A stretch of 64,000 nt of DNA from CAVQCA01 sp963763115 (GTDB taxonomy: Bacteria; Pseudomonadota; Gammaproteobacteria; UBA9214). Shown here one piece after another: positions 26,763-37,493 of the stretch. The notes below the pieces were generated by a model. That model was not told the DNA's origin. It saw only the letters and a list, made by a program, of their open reading frames with translations, and made no database searches. The stretch covers positions 1-64,000 of the forward strand of contig CAVXNM010000025.1 of assembly GCA_963763115.1 (NCBI GenBank), in the 5' to 3' direction. How positions within the stretch are numbered: position 1 is the first letter of the stretch; each line of letters opens with the position of its first letter. The position numbers were made by a program, and so were the translations under genes.

Positions 26763-27170
26763 ATGGCGCTCCGTTACCTGCTCGATACCAACATCCTCTC
26801 CGACCTGATCCGCCATCCGCAGGGTACGGTGGCAAGCAGAATTGCCACGGCAGGTGAGGACGCCATCTGCACCAGCATTGTCGTGGCCGCGGAGCTTCGG
26901 TTTGGTGCGATCAAATCAGGCGCGGAGAAACTGGCACAGACAGTCGACCGGATTCTCTCCGCCCTGGAAATCCTTCCCCTGGAACACCCGGCAGACCGGC
27001 ATTACGGTGAGCTACGCCATCACCTGTCACATCAGGGCATGCCTATCGGGCCCAATGACCTGTTGATTGCAGCGCATGCCCTCGCGATGGACCTTACGCT
27101 GGTCACCGCAAATACCCGTGAATTTGCCCGAGTCCCCGGGTTGAACTTGGAAAACTGGCTGGAGACCTAG
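26763..27170 (+). CDS. vapC: VapC-type PIN-domain ribonuclease toxin
   Basis: A 135-residue PIN-domain endoribonuclease. The acidic metal-binding residues are in the expected places: LLDTNILSDLI (Asp near residue 6), VVAAELRFGA (Glu about residue 42) and PIGPNDLLIAAHAL (Asp about residue 98). Such toxins cleave initiator tRNA or other RNAs. ATG 26763 comes 2 bases after the vapB stop; TTG 26757 would overlap it. Length and active site are intact, so the pair should be functional. It sits just inside the left end of the island. Confidence 0.88.
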   Translation: MALRYLLDTNILSDLIRHPQGTVASRIATAGEDAICTSIVVAAELRFGAIKSGAEKLAQTVDRILSALEILPLEHPADRHYGELRHHLSHQGMPIGPNDLLIAAHALAMDLTLVTANTREFARVPGLNLENWLET

Positions 27171-27339
27171 CCGCACCGGATCATCCGAATGGATGATATT
27201 GAAATAACATAATGCAACTTCCCTGCAGAAAATTCGGAAAGAATGCTCGACCTGTGTGTAGCGAATTCGGAATTGTCACCTGAAAATGATAACTAAACAG
27301 TTTTGTTACTGAAGACAACCTTCCTTACCCTTCTCTGGT

Positions 27340-27660
27340 ATGAAGGACCTTTTGACACTTATCGCACATCTATTGACCACAGTCGTCAGACTCTTGGAGC
27401 CTGGCGGTGCGAGGGCCGTCGTCGCCGACAGCCTGCTCATGAAACAGCAACTCCTGGTCGTCAATCGCTCCCGGCGACGCGCGCCCAGTCTCTCGGTACT
27501 TGATCGATTCCTTTTTGGCACCGGTCGCTGTTTCTCAACCCACGTCGCATTCAGCGGGCAACAGAAATTATTCGACCTTCGACGCTTTTGAACTTTCACG
27601 ACTGTCTCAAGAAACGAAAGTACCGTCTGTTATATTCATCTGGCATAAGATGTTCTCGAA
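27340..27660 (+). pseudogene. Integrase-core transposase, N-terminal part, frameshifted
   Basis: The opening MKDLLTLIAHLLTTVVRLL, then VVADSLLMKQQLLVVNRSRR and LSVLDRFLFG match the conserved beginning of an integrase-core transposase family. Near 27571 the frame shifts and continues IIRPSTLLNFHDCLKKRKYR. The catalytic domain is missing. It points away from the other, minus-strand copy at 28011-29081. Confidence 0.7.
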
Positions 27661-27690
27661 CATGGTTTGGTAGAGCTTGTTAAACGCCTC

Positions 27691-27975
27691 TTACCTGCGA
27701 CCACCGCGGAACAGTGCCAGTGCCCAGGTCAGATATTGGTACGGGTCTCCGCCGTTGTCGGGGTAGGCGCCTTCATACCAGTCGAAGGAAGCCAGCGCAC
27801 CGTCGACATCGCCCATCAACATATACAGTGGTCCGAGCAAAAACCGCTTCCCGTAGCCGTCTCCACCGTATCCCTCTTCCAGCTCCCTTTTCAGGGCACG
27901 TTCGTAGCGGCAAATTCACTCGCGGATGCGCTTAGGATCGGTGGGAAACAGATCGACCATCATCGTCCACAGGCG
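27691..27975 (-). pseudogene. TPR-like protein C-terminal remnant with in-frame stop
   Basis: The minus strand reads RYERALKRELEEGYGGD, KRFLLGPLYMLMGDVDGALA and SFDWYEGAYPDNGGDPYQYL, then TWALALFRGGRR before TAA at 27691-27693. Helical pairs of this kind belong to tetratricopeptide-type proteins. Further upstream, LWTMMVDLFPTDPKRIRE is followed by an in-frame TGA where a Trp codon is expected. No start is present. Confidence 0.45.
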
Positions 27976-28010
27976 GGGTCAAAGCTGCCGCGATCGTGTA
28001 GGCATCACAA

Positions 28011-29081
28011 TCATGCAGCGTCCCGATGGTAATATTTTAGCAGCCCACCCAAGCGTTCTTTACAGGCAACTGATCCGTCAACACGATTCTTCGCTTGCGT
28101 GGCGGTTGGAAATAACGGGACATTGCCTTTGCCTTGATGATTTCGTTCGGCATGATAATGGGCGAGGTATTCACGCAATGCGCGTTTTAGCGACACTTCG
28201 CCAAACAGTATCAGCTTCGACAAACAGTCGTCCTTAACCGATTTCACCCAGCGCTCTGCAAACGCATTCAAATTCGGACTGCGTGCCGGGAGCGGCAGCG
28301 TCTTGACATCACCGGATTCGATGATATCCCGAAATTACTGACAGTATTTGGTATCACGGTCATGGATGAGATATCTGCAATTATCGAGAAATCCCCACTC
28401 ATCCATGGTGACATTCCTGGCGATCTGTTTCATCCAAGCTTCATAGGATGTTGCGTGATCCCGGCAACCTCAACGCGACGGCTCTCCAGACGGATAAAGA
28501 ACAGCACGTAGTAAGTGACCAACCCACGCAGCGTCAGTACTTCCACAGAGAAAAAGTCAGTTCCCACGAGAACCGCCATGTGTACGCGGATGAAATCTGC
28601 CCACGTTGTCGTACGCTTCCGCGCGGGCGCCGGCGTCATGCCATTGCGATGCAGAATATTGCCAACCGTTTGATCGGATAGCCTGTAGCCGAGATTCGCC
28701 ATGGCGCCCACAATGCGATCGTAGCCCCAATCCGAGTTCTCTTTGGTCATGCGCACCACCCCTTGTTCGATCTCATCATCAATTCGTGGAGCGGCCCGGA
28801 TAGCGACGCGATTTGGAACCGTCGAACTTGCGTGCGATTAACCTTCGGTACCAGACCAGGAGGGTGTCGAGCTTCACGACATTAGCGACATCCTCAAGGG
28901 CTTTACGGCCATGGCGATGCGCGATTTCAGCGAGTGTCATTCTCTCGGCGTCGGTGAGCCGCAACGATGTTTTGAGTTGGGCTTTGAGGATCCGGTTTTC
29001 GGCAGCAATATACTCATTGCGCAAAAGGAGCTCCTGGTCCACTGTCCTAGTGATATAGGCCAGTATGCGTGCCCAATCCAT
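28011..29081 (-). pseudogene. Integrase-core transposase, full length but broken by two frameshifts and a stop
   Basis: The N-terminal domain begins at ATG 29081 (MDWARILAYITRTVDQELLL) and ends in a frameshift near 28785. The middle runs from ENSDWGYDRIVGAMANLGYR through DFIRVHMAVLVGTDFF (catalytic-domain Asp) to a second frameshift near 28440. The third part, WGFLDNCRYLIHDRDTKY, has a TAA before FRDIIESGDV and then runs through NAFAERWVKSVKDDCLSKL (second catalytic block) to GGLLKYYHRDAA at 28011. All parts are present in order, so it is a recently decayed copy. I could not define terminal inverted repeats. Confidence 0.82.
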
Positions 29082-29223
29082 TAAGAATCCCCACCGTTAA
29101 CTCGAATTTGTCATCCAATTCTAAGCCTCATCTGAGGCATAATTCAAAGGCATTGTGACACAGACAATAGATGATAAGATGTTGATATCGCGATACGGAT
29201 AAGTTTTTTGACCACACGAGGTC

Positions 29224-29325
29224 AACCGGCTGGTGCGTACGATTGGCTTGGAGCGAGCGGCGGTAAAGATCGGAATGATGAATCTGGTTTATAACATGCG
29301 CCGATTAGCCTGGTTTACCGGATGA
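29224..29325 (+). pseudogene. IS5-family transposase C-terminal stump
   Basis: The frame NRLVRTIGLERAAVKIGMMN followed by LVYNMRRLAWFTG and TGA is the conserved C-terminus of IS5-group transposases (the Y-N-x-R-R region). Nothing upstream continues it. It marks another IS insertion or deletion inside the island. Confidence 0.7.
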
Positions 29326-29487
29326 AATATTATCAACACGCAAAGTGCGACGGTGAGTGCCTGATTCGGCTGTTTCTGGACAAGGGACTCTGACAAGATA
29401 TGGCCGTATCTAATGAAGACCGGGTTTATAGAGGTTCCCTAATGAGAATATAGTTGATTAATGTTTCAGTCATCCATGACATGTTAC

Positions 29488-31392
29488 CTAGTCATCTGAC
29501 CCGGCCACCACAATCTCCTGAGTGAGATTCACGATGCTGTCATCTTTGAATTTTTCATCAGCTCTGAGCCTGTCGAATGGGATCAAGGTCGGATTCAATT
29601 GATAAGGATTCGCCTTCGCCCTTTCCCCGCGGCACAGCCAGCCATCTACCATTCGTTCACATATGTACCGTCGATGCTCAAGACGTATCAGCCAATCTTT
29701 GACAGCATCTTCCTGCAAGGCAGAACCAATGTCATTGGGTTTATCGAGCAACGCGTATTTTATCTTTGCATGATCGGCGGCATATCGATTGAACCATTTT
29801 TGACGGCTGGGCAATTTCGCCCACCTCTCCCATTCTAGTGGTTTATAATAATCATATTTCCAACCGTGCTCATAACCGTAATGTATTTTTTTTGCTATTA
29901 AATCTATATAGCAATCCGGTGTCGCCTCGGTACTAGCCGGAACAGGGAATGCACCCGGACGATTACACCAAAATTCACTGATGTTAATCATATCGAGCCT
30001 TCCCCAAACATCCGGCTCGTTATTGTGCTTGTTAACGTCCGGGCTTTTCAGCGATTCCGTGTTCTCGAACGCGGCTACAATAGTTGGCCGTGGACTTCTC
30101 AATGTGTCGCATGCCTTCAGCGCTTCCAGCATCAGGATACCTGCCTGATTATCATTGTCGCCAACAACGTATATCACATCGAAAGGTTGTTCGGCATGCG
30201 CCGCGTTTACTGCGGCAATATTTATTTGCTCGTAACCTGAGTCCTCGTACTTGATATGAACCAGCGGAAGTACTCCACCCAAAGCAGTAATTTCATGCGC
30301 CCTGTTTCCAGAATCCAGCGCCGGATAGCGAATCTTGATCTTTCCTTCCAAACTTGCCGCATCGTTTGTGAATACAGTAATTCTCAGCGGCTCCAAGGGA
30401 TCGTAGACAAGCGCACGAACCGCCTGTAGAACCACGGCTTCCAGCATGTCTCCGGTGCCATAAATACCGATGTGGCATTTAATGCAGTCATCCTTATCAG
30501 CAGGTCGAACGAACTTTTTTGTTTTATCATGCTTGTGCGGCGCACCTTCCTTAAGCATCCATCGCGCCGCTGAATGCGTAGCATCCATGAATTGCAGCGA
30601 CCCCGTGGAATTGGCTTCTGCCAGACGTTCTTCAAATTCAGCCAGCCGTGCCAGACTCGGCGTATCGGTGCTGACGAGAATTTTCGGCGCTTTGGAATCG
30701 CCACTTTTTTCTGATACTTTTAGCAGATGCCTCGTCAGGCGAATATCATTGGCATCATTGCCGGTGCAGATAATAATCCTCTGCATAGGTCGAATGGATA
30801 TCCAGGCAAGCGAGTCTTCCGGAGACTGACCTGAGGAAAGCACGTTGAAACCTTCGTTTCGAAACCGCGCCACGTCTGCACAGTCCAGAGATTGTGCGAT
30901 ACCGTATACACGGTTCTTTCCTATGATCTTTCCGTAAAATCTGGCCATTTTCAGACCGGTTTTTCCGGTACCGATAATTATCACCGGACACAGTTTAGCA
31001 AACGGTAGCCATGTCTGGATAAACAGCATACTTCTCAGACGGAACTGATCCAAACGCACGGTAAGAAGCAGCAGCAGCGCGGTTGCTGTAGCAAGCGGAA
31101 GAACCACTCTCGCTAAGCCAAGCGCTATACCATGTGATTCCTTGGCGTCGATTTCCAGCGCTACAAGCCGAATAGTCGAATACACCGCATCGAATATTCT
31201 TTGCTCCTCACCCAGCGCCTCGGTCGCGCATGGACCCACGGCTTGTGGCTCATGCAGGAAGCCATAGATACCGCAGACAAACCCCGAAATTATCAAGAGC
31301 ACTACGATGAGTTCACGGTATTTTTTGAGATGCAATATCAGCCATGTGTAGACGCAGAGAATTGCAAGTAGTGCCAAGCCTGTAATCAGCAT
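29488..31392 (-). CDS. Membrane-anchored TrkA-N (Rossmann) protein with C-terminal RyR domain
   Basis: A 634-residue protein from ATG 31392 (ribosome-binding site AGGAGA; a longer in-frame start at 31449 has none). The N-terminus has about four hydrophobic helices (for example LITGLALLAILCVYTWLIL and ELIVVLLIISGFVCGIYGFL). A TrkA-N/RCK-like NAD-binding fold follows, with the glycine motif VIIIGTGKTGLKMARFYG. A second Rossmann-like segment is centred on GIYGTGDMLEAVVLQAVR. The C-terminus is a RyR domain: WERWAKLPSRQKWFNRYA, IKYALLDKP and RLEHRRYICERMVDGW. Known bacterial RyR domains occur next to TIR and nucleotide-signalling genes and are thought to bind nucleotide-derived ligands. The protein is probably a ligand-gated membrane effector or transporter regulator. 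Single gene, GC-poorer than the core genome. Confidence 0.8.
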   Translation of the reverse strand: MLITGLALLAILCVYTWLILHLKKYRELIVVLLIISGFVCGIYGFLHEPQAVGPCATEALGEEQRIFDAVYSTIRLVALEIDAKESHGIALGLARVVLPLATATALLLLLTVRLDQFRLRSMLFIQTWLPFAKLCPVIIIGTGKTGLKMARFYGKIIGKNRVYGIAQSLDCADVARFRNEGFNVLSSGQSPEDSLAWISIRPMQRIIICTGNDANDIRLTRHLLKVSEKSGDSKAPKILVSTDTPSLARLAEFEERLAEANSTGSLQFMDATHSAARWMLKEGAPHKHDKTKKFVRPADKDDCIKCHIGIYGTGDMLEAVVLQAVRALVYDPLEPLRITVFTNDAASLEGKIKIRYPALDSGNRAHEITALGGVLPLVHIKYEDSGYEQINIAAVNAAHAEQPFDVIYVVGDNDNQAGILMLEALKACDTLRSPRPTIVAAFENTESLKSPDVNKHNNEPDVWGRLDMINISEFWCNRPGAFPVPASTEATPDCYIDLIAKKIHYGYEHGWKYDYYKPLEWERWAKLPSRQKWFNRYAADHAKIKYALLDKPNDIGSALQEDAVKDWLIRLEHRRYICERMVDGWLCRGERAKANPYQLNPTLIPFDRLRADEKFKDDSIVNLTQEIVVAGSDD

Positions 31393-31748
31393 GAGTCGGT
31401 CTCCTAGCTTGAATAAGCTATTATATAAACAGCCGCACGCATGGAACACGAATAACTGCGAACACTGTATATTGCACGTCTAAATCCGGATTTTTTTTAA
31501 GGACTATACTAATAGTATCTTAGACGGATAGTGGCCGTAATCTAAATTCAATTGGTGAATACACGCCTTCATAACATGAAACAGTCCATATCTGCGACAA
31601 ATAATATTATTCTTTTGTTGTACAAATAAGCAGCCATGGATTAATTAGGTCGAACTCAATTTTGCTTATAATTCGGCGCCTGACTGGTAATGTTTATGAA
31701 TTTACACGCAATCAACATACTGGATACGAACTTTTTCGCCGGCAACTT
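31393..31748. other. AT-rich intergenic stretch
   Basis: About 350 bases, strongly AT-rich, between the RyR gene start and the end of the TIR-WD40 pseudogene. It probably carries the RyR gene promoter. No gene or RNA is recognised. Confidence 0.45.
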
Positions 31749-34700
31749 TTAATAAACCAATAAAGGAAAGTACTCCACTGAAATTGCATCACCTGTTTGC
31801 TCATCAGTTTGAACCATTAAAATTCGATCCGAGGCCTCAATCCACATGGCGTAGTCCAGCGGCACAGCCATACCAAAATCTCGTAGCACGCCATTTTGCA
31901 TTCTGTACGCTATTCTCCGGGTCAGTCGATTAAATTCAACGCGCTTTAATTCACCTCCGAAATCCATGGAATGAAAACTGGCGACATTTGGCCCTTCATT
32001 GACCATCAGTTCTATCTTCATCGAACCGTTATGGCGGAGCACCCCTAACGCCCTATTAGTAATTTGAGCAGCAAAGCCCAGGGTATTTCTGGCATCCACA
32101 TCTAAGGCTAGTTCACGGTCGGTGTTCGCGAGTATGGCATCGCACCCCGTTGTGTCGATGTAAGTTTGACATCGATCAATCCGCGATAGGGGTCTAAGTC
32201 GATTGACGATTTTCGATGCACGCTTCACCAATTCTTCGATGGGCGTTAATGCGGGCCATACCTGCAGTTGACTTTCATTAGACCAAGTCACTATGCGACG
32301 ACCATCAGGAGCGAATATCGCATGCCCTATTCTTTCGTATACACCAACAAGATCGCCTGTCTGTGTGTCCCATAGCCGTGTATCATTTACTGAACGTCCG
32401 AACAAGTACTGTCCGTCAACCAATAGCCCTACGTCTATGACTGCATCTTATTTCAACCGCAGTAACTCATCGCCGGTATCAGACTGTCATAGATGGATAG
32501 AACCATCATGTGACCAAGTACATACCCGGCCACCATCATGATCGAAAAAAGCACCAGCAACGACCTGCGTGTGCGAGAAGACTAATAGTTGCTCACCCGT
32601 CCTGGCGTCCCACATCGTCGCAAAGATGTCGTCTGTCCAGCTTAGTACGCGACCACCCTGCGGAGAGAATGTCGCCCCCACGACACTGGCTTCATGGAGA
32701 ATCTCCTCCAACATCATATTATTGCCTACATCCCACACACGAACAGTACCATTGCCTGACCAACTGAGGACTTGAGAGCCGTCCGGTGAAAAGGTTGCGC
32801 CGGCCAAATGCTCGTGGTTATAGCCAGCGACTTTGCTGCTGTCCTCCGAGTCGCAAATCTGTACAGCACCTGATGCGTACCACACCAGCAAATGTCGTCC
32901 ATCAATAGAAAAGACGGGACCTGAGGGTTCTCCTCGACCAACAAACTCGGCAATCGCTTCGCCGGATTCTGTGTTCCAGAGGCAAACGGAACCGCCTTCT
33001 ACCCAACTCAGTAGTCGTTTCCAATCTGTGGAATAGGCAATCCCGAGAGGCTTAGCCTTACACTCAAACTGGACAATTTCTATCCCACTATACGCATCCC
33101 AGATGCGAATCGTTTTGTCTGCAGACCAGGTGATAATCTCTCTATCTTTCGTAGCATATGTTGCCCCGATAATGTCATCGTCATGCTGCAGGACGTGAAG
33201 TGATTCACCGCTAGTGCTATCCCACTGCCGCAACGTGTCATCCGCGGACCAGGAAAGGAGTCGCAACCCATCACCTGTGAAAGCGGCGCCATGTATTACG
33301 TCCTGGTGATTTAGTTCTTCAAAGCGTTCCTTTGGAGACAAGTCCCAAATTCGGGCCGTACTATCTGCCGAAAAGGTAGCTATATAGCCTTTGCTAGAAA
33401 ATACATATTGGAAAATCTCGCCCTGATGCCTCAACGTGGCAGCTAGAACACCGTTACTAGATCTCCATAACCGCATGGTTCCATCGTCGGATCTTGTCCA
33501 CACCCAGGCACCGTTACTGTTGAAAGCCGCACCTCTAACGACTCCATCATGCCGGAGGACCATATGCTGCGTCTTCGACTCTTCACCTTCAGGATCAGTC
33601 CATAACAAGGCCGCCCTCATAGGACCATAACAGTACTTGATTCTCATCTGGCGAGAAGCAGGCACCGATGACATCGCCGGAGTGAATCAATTGTGCCAGC
33701 GACTTTTTATCGGCGACGCTCCAAATTTGTACCACGCGATCTGTTGACCATGTAAGCATACGCTGCTCATTCTTCGACAGTGTCACACCAACTACTACTC
33801 CATCATGCGCGAACGAGCCAACTCCTTTCCACTGTTCAGATCCCACAACCGTACGTGTTTACCAGACGCTGTGAGAATTCTCTTCTTGCTGGATAGAAGT
33901 ATCGCAATACTCACAGCCGACTCATGCTGCATGCACTGCAACTTTTTTCCTGTTGATGTGTCCCAGAGGCGCCCGGATGAATCGTAAGACCATGTAAAGA
34001 TACGTCTCTCTTGTGCGAACAATAACGCACCCCTCACATCTTCGCCGTGTCTAAAAGTAGACAGCAAGGTTCCATCAGGAACGCTCCAGATACGCGTGGC
34101 TCCGTCAAAGGAATTTGTTAGGATACGTTTATTTCCACCTACAAACCGGGCTTCATGGACGACTTTTTCATGTCTTAAGAGGACCAAGTGCCGACCGCAT
34201 TCGGCATCCCATGAACGGGCCGTACCGTCATACGACCACGACAACACGTACATTTCGTCCTCGGATAATACTGCTCCAACGATAACATCGTCGTGGCGGC
34301 ATATAATCGCACCTTCATCTAAATCTGGATTCCATATGCGTACAGTGCCATCAAATGACCAGGTGAGAATTCTTCCGCTGCCCGAGAAAAACCGCGCGCC
34401 ACGTACACCCTCATCATGTCGCAGGATTCTTATCTCAGCCCCCGTCTCTACGTCCCAAAGCCGCGCCGTCCCATCGTACGACCAGGTCAGCAGTTGATTT
34501 TCATTAGGGGAGAATGCACCGCCACGAACTGTACCTTCATGGCCAACCAACCCGACCACTGGTCTTACCAACGCACTTGAATATTTCTGCATTGTGAGCA
34601 TCAGTGCATTTTCTGCCGTCCTTATCCTTGGCCAATCCTCGACCTCGAGCGGTACAGCTCGTTGCGCCAGCTCAATCGCGCTCCCCCAGCTGCCCGTCCT

Positions 34701-36750
34701 CGACCCGTTTTCGGGCAAGATCGGCGAGAAACCTCGACGTCGAGGCACGGATGCGGCGGATCTGTTCGAGCTCCTTGTCGCGGCGTGCGTCCTCTGCCGC
34801 TTGGCATGCCCTGAGATAAGACCGATCACTGGTATCGAGGAAATTGGCGAGGTCTTCGCGCATTTTAAGCGTTTCTGCATCTTCCAGCCGCCCCGCACTG
34901 TGGGCGAGCCATGCCTCGTCTTTACCGTTGGCCGCCCAATCCCGCGTAGCGCGCTTGATCCCCTCCAGCGTGGTGAGTGCTGCAAAATCTTCTTCCAGCC
35001 AGCCCTGAAGTAGCCCCCATTGCCTGAGTAACGCTTCGTGTGCAGGCTCGATGATCTTTTCGCCGGTATCCGGTGAAACGTCAGTCGCCAGCAGACGTGC
35101 CGCGATCAGATGGTTCAGCAGGGGTCGCGCCTCCTCGGGAATTTCGGAAAGCCGAGCGATGCGACGGCGCGGCGCACCGGTTTCGGGGTCGATGCCGGCA
35201 AGCCAGGGGATCAGCGCGTGGCGCAGTAACGCAAGCCGTGCGTCCCGATCTTTCGGTACGGCATGGTCATGGTCCGCCGCTTTTAGCGCATGTTCAACCG
35301 CTGCCTCGATCGAACCTCGTATGCGGCCGATCGCCTCGTATTCGGCAAGCCTCAGGTCATCATCGCCGCCGTGCTCGATGTAGAGTCGCTCCAGGCTAAA
35401 GGCAAGCAACGGCAGCGCATCCTTGACACCCCCGGCCTCGATATCGGCCAACAGTGTCGCAGTCAAGGATGGTTCAACCCGGAGGGCACGCAGCGTGTCA
35501 CGGAGTCTCTCCGCCGGACCTTCGATCACCGTCTGGTAGGCCCCCTTCGGCAGCGGCGGCAGGCTGAACGTTTGCGCATGGATGCCTTCAAGCGCCGGCG
35601 CTGTCTGCAGGTATTCGAAAGAATCGGAGCGGATGGTGAAGAGTACGATCAGGTTGGAACCGGGCTCTGACGTGAGTTCCCTGGCCAGGGTGAGGAAGGC
35701 TTGCGCTTCGTCTCTACCTTCCGAGAGGAACAGCTCTTCGCCCTGGTCTATGGGAAGCACCAGCCTTGGCGGCGCAGTCCACTCCTCGTCTGCCAAGGCC
35801 GGCGGGCAGGCCTGCTCCGCGATCTCATCGAGCAGGGCGCGCACGGGCGAAGCACCGGATTGGAAAACACGCTTGACTTCAGTGCGAGTGCGCCTCAGCC
35901 CTACCCTCTTGAGTGCAACTTCGAGGCATCGCAGGAATCCGATCTCGCCCGAGAGGGCCGCCCGTTCCGGCCGGACGATCGGGAGCGGCAGGAAGTGCCG
36001 GTCATCACGCTGGAGCCGTGGCAAGAGCCCGGCCCGCAGGAATGAGGACTTGCCCGCGCCCGAGGCACCGAGGATCACAAAGACGCGTGGTGGTGCAGCC
36101 TCGCTCAGGCCGCGCAACCGGTCGAGCGCCTCGATGGTTGGCGCCTCGCGTCCGAAGAAGATACCGGCGTCTTCCGCTTCGAGCGGACGCAGACCGCGAT
36201 AGGGGGGACGATCGGGATCGCTCTCCGGAGGCCAGGGGAAAAAACGCGGATCGAGCCCGGCCTTCGTCAGCCCGGCCTTGAGCTTCTTAAGCCCCGACCC
36301 GGAGAAGGTAACGTGCGCCTCCGTCCCGTTCGGCAGCTCCGCCCGGTACAGGCTGTGATCCGCACTGGCGGCAAGCTCGACTACCTGCCAGGCACCTGTG
36401 AGCTCTCTCGGGAGGTCGGTCTTCGGTATTTCTTCTATGAGGATACCGAACACGCGCTTGTTGAGCTTCAGCGCAAGGTGCAATTCTCGCAGACACCAGT
36501 GAGAAATAAGCCAGGCCCGGCTGATCAGGAACAGTACAGCTTCACAGCGGTTCGCCGCCTCGCTGAGGACGCGCTCCCATTTCTCGCCCGCAACGATTCC
36601 CCGTTCGGGATCCAGATCGAGAAAGAGGTCGTCCCAGCCTTCGCCGATCAGCCAGTCGCGGAGAGCGACCGCCTCGGCATTGTTCTTGCTGGAATGACTG
36701 AGGAAAATGCGCCAAGGTTGTAAACCCCTCTTACGGCTGACGAATATTTG
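31749..36750 (-). pseudogene. TIR-nSTAND-WD40 giant protein, degraded by frameshifts and stops
   Basis: Read through its breaks, this is about 1,650 codons. A TIR domain opens at about 36714 (IFLSHSSKNNAEAVALRDWL, SRAWLISHWCLREL). An nSTAND1 ATPase follows with Walker A GASGAGKSSFLRAGLLPRL, Walker B-like LVLPIDQGEELF and FTIRSDSFEYLQ. Next come many WD40 blades (for example LTWSYDGTARLWDVETGAEI) and a short helical tail. Breaks seen: a frameshift in a G-run near 34685, another near 33830, another near 33620, and in-frame TGA and TAA near 32470 and 32437. No ATG, GTG or TTG start precedes the TIR domain in frame back to the stop at 36751, so the 5' end is also lost. Intact homologues are thought to sense phage and deplete NAD+. 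Confidence 0.85.
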
Positions 36751-37151
36751 TCACCACAATAAAGCATTGAACCAGAATCTACCCCTCCTTGCTACCCATC
36801 ACGGACGGAGCACTGATTCCGATGGAGCCTTCGGCGTTGTAGCCTGCCCCCTGGACCTCGACGTGGAAAGTCCTGATCGTTGTCGCACGGTTGTGTAAGT
36901 CAGGAGGTGAGTCTCATTTTCGTCATAATCGATGATGGTGTTTATGCGTCAAAGAAAGCCCTGAGCTATACCAGCATATCGAAAGACCGAGCTTATCTAT
37001 TATCGTGACCTGGACCCGCAAACACGACCACCCTGGTTCCTTGGTGGAAAGGGAGGAAGCCGCAGCCAATCACCCGCAGCAGATCCGGGTTCCTCCCCAT
37101 ATGACCGCACCTGTACCGCTGAACCATTAGAGTCTGGTATCTTAGGAATTA
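36751..37151. other. Intergenic, nothing recognised
   Basis: About 400 bases between the divergent TIR-nSTAND pseudogene and the patatin operon. A good ribosome-binding-like AAGGAGGGG (minus strand, about 36784) is not followed by a start codon in the TIR frame, which supports loss of the native 5' end. No other feature is seen. Confidence 0.4.
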
Positions 37152-37493
37152 TTGGACGCGAGATCCAGGATGGCATTGTCAGAAATCAAAAAATCCAGGA
37201 GCAGACCTCTGAATCCAATTCCTCGTTGGATCCTAAAGGTATTGCCTGAGGGCCTCTGCAACTCCAACCGGAGCCAGGCTCACCTTATTAGTAGCAAGCT
37301 CGACGTCATCGTCACTGGCACGCAAACTCGACCGAACTGGAACGGCGCATTGTTTTGTTTTCGAAGAGACAGGTTTGCAGCGCTATTTCGCAGCAGTGCC
37401 TTACCCCGAATCACCAGTGCTGTAGCGGAACGGTTGGAAAACCTGGCTGACAGAGCAACCCTGCCATGGCAAGCAATATCCTCGAACGACTGA
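37152..37493 (+). CDS. Uncharacterised small protein upstream of patatin, doubtful
   Basis: A 113-codon frame that overlaps the first 28 bases of the patatin gene. It has no recognisable domain. The C-terminal part (LDVIVTGTQTRPNWNGALF) is protein-like, while the N-terminus is basic and low in complexity. It could be the first gene of the operon or a non-coding leader. I would not rely on it. Confidence 0.25.
   Translation: MDARSRMALSEIKKSRSRPLNPIPRWILKVLPEGLCNSNRSQAHLISSKLDVIVTGTQTRPNWNGALFCFRRDRFAALFRSSALPRITSAVAERLENLADRATLPWQAISSND

Noticed and set aside
30469..30483. CIKCH heme-like motif in the RyR protein
   Set aside because: The protein is membrane-anchored with cytoplasmic Rossmann domains and has no signal for heme attachment; a single motif in that context is a coincidence.
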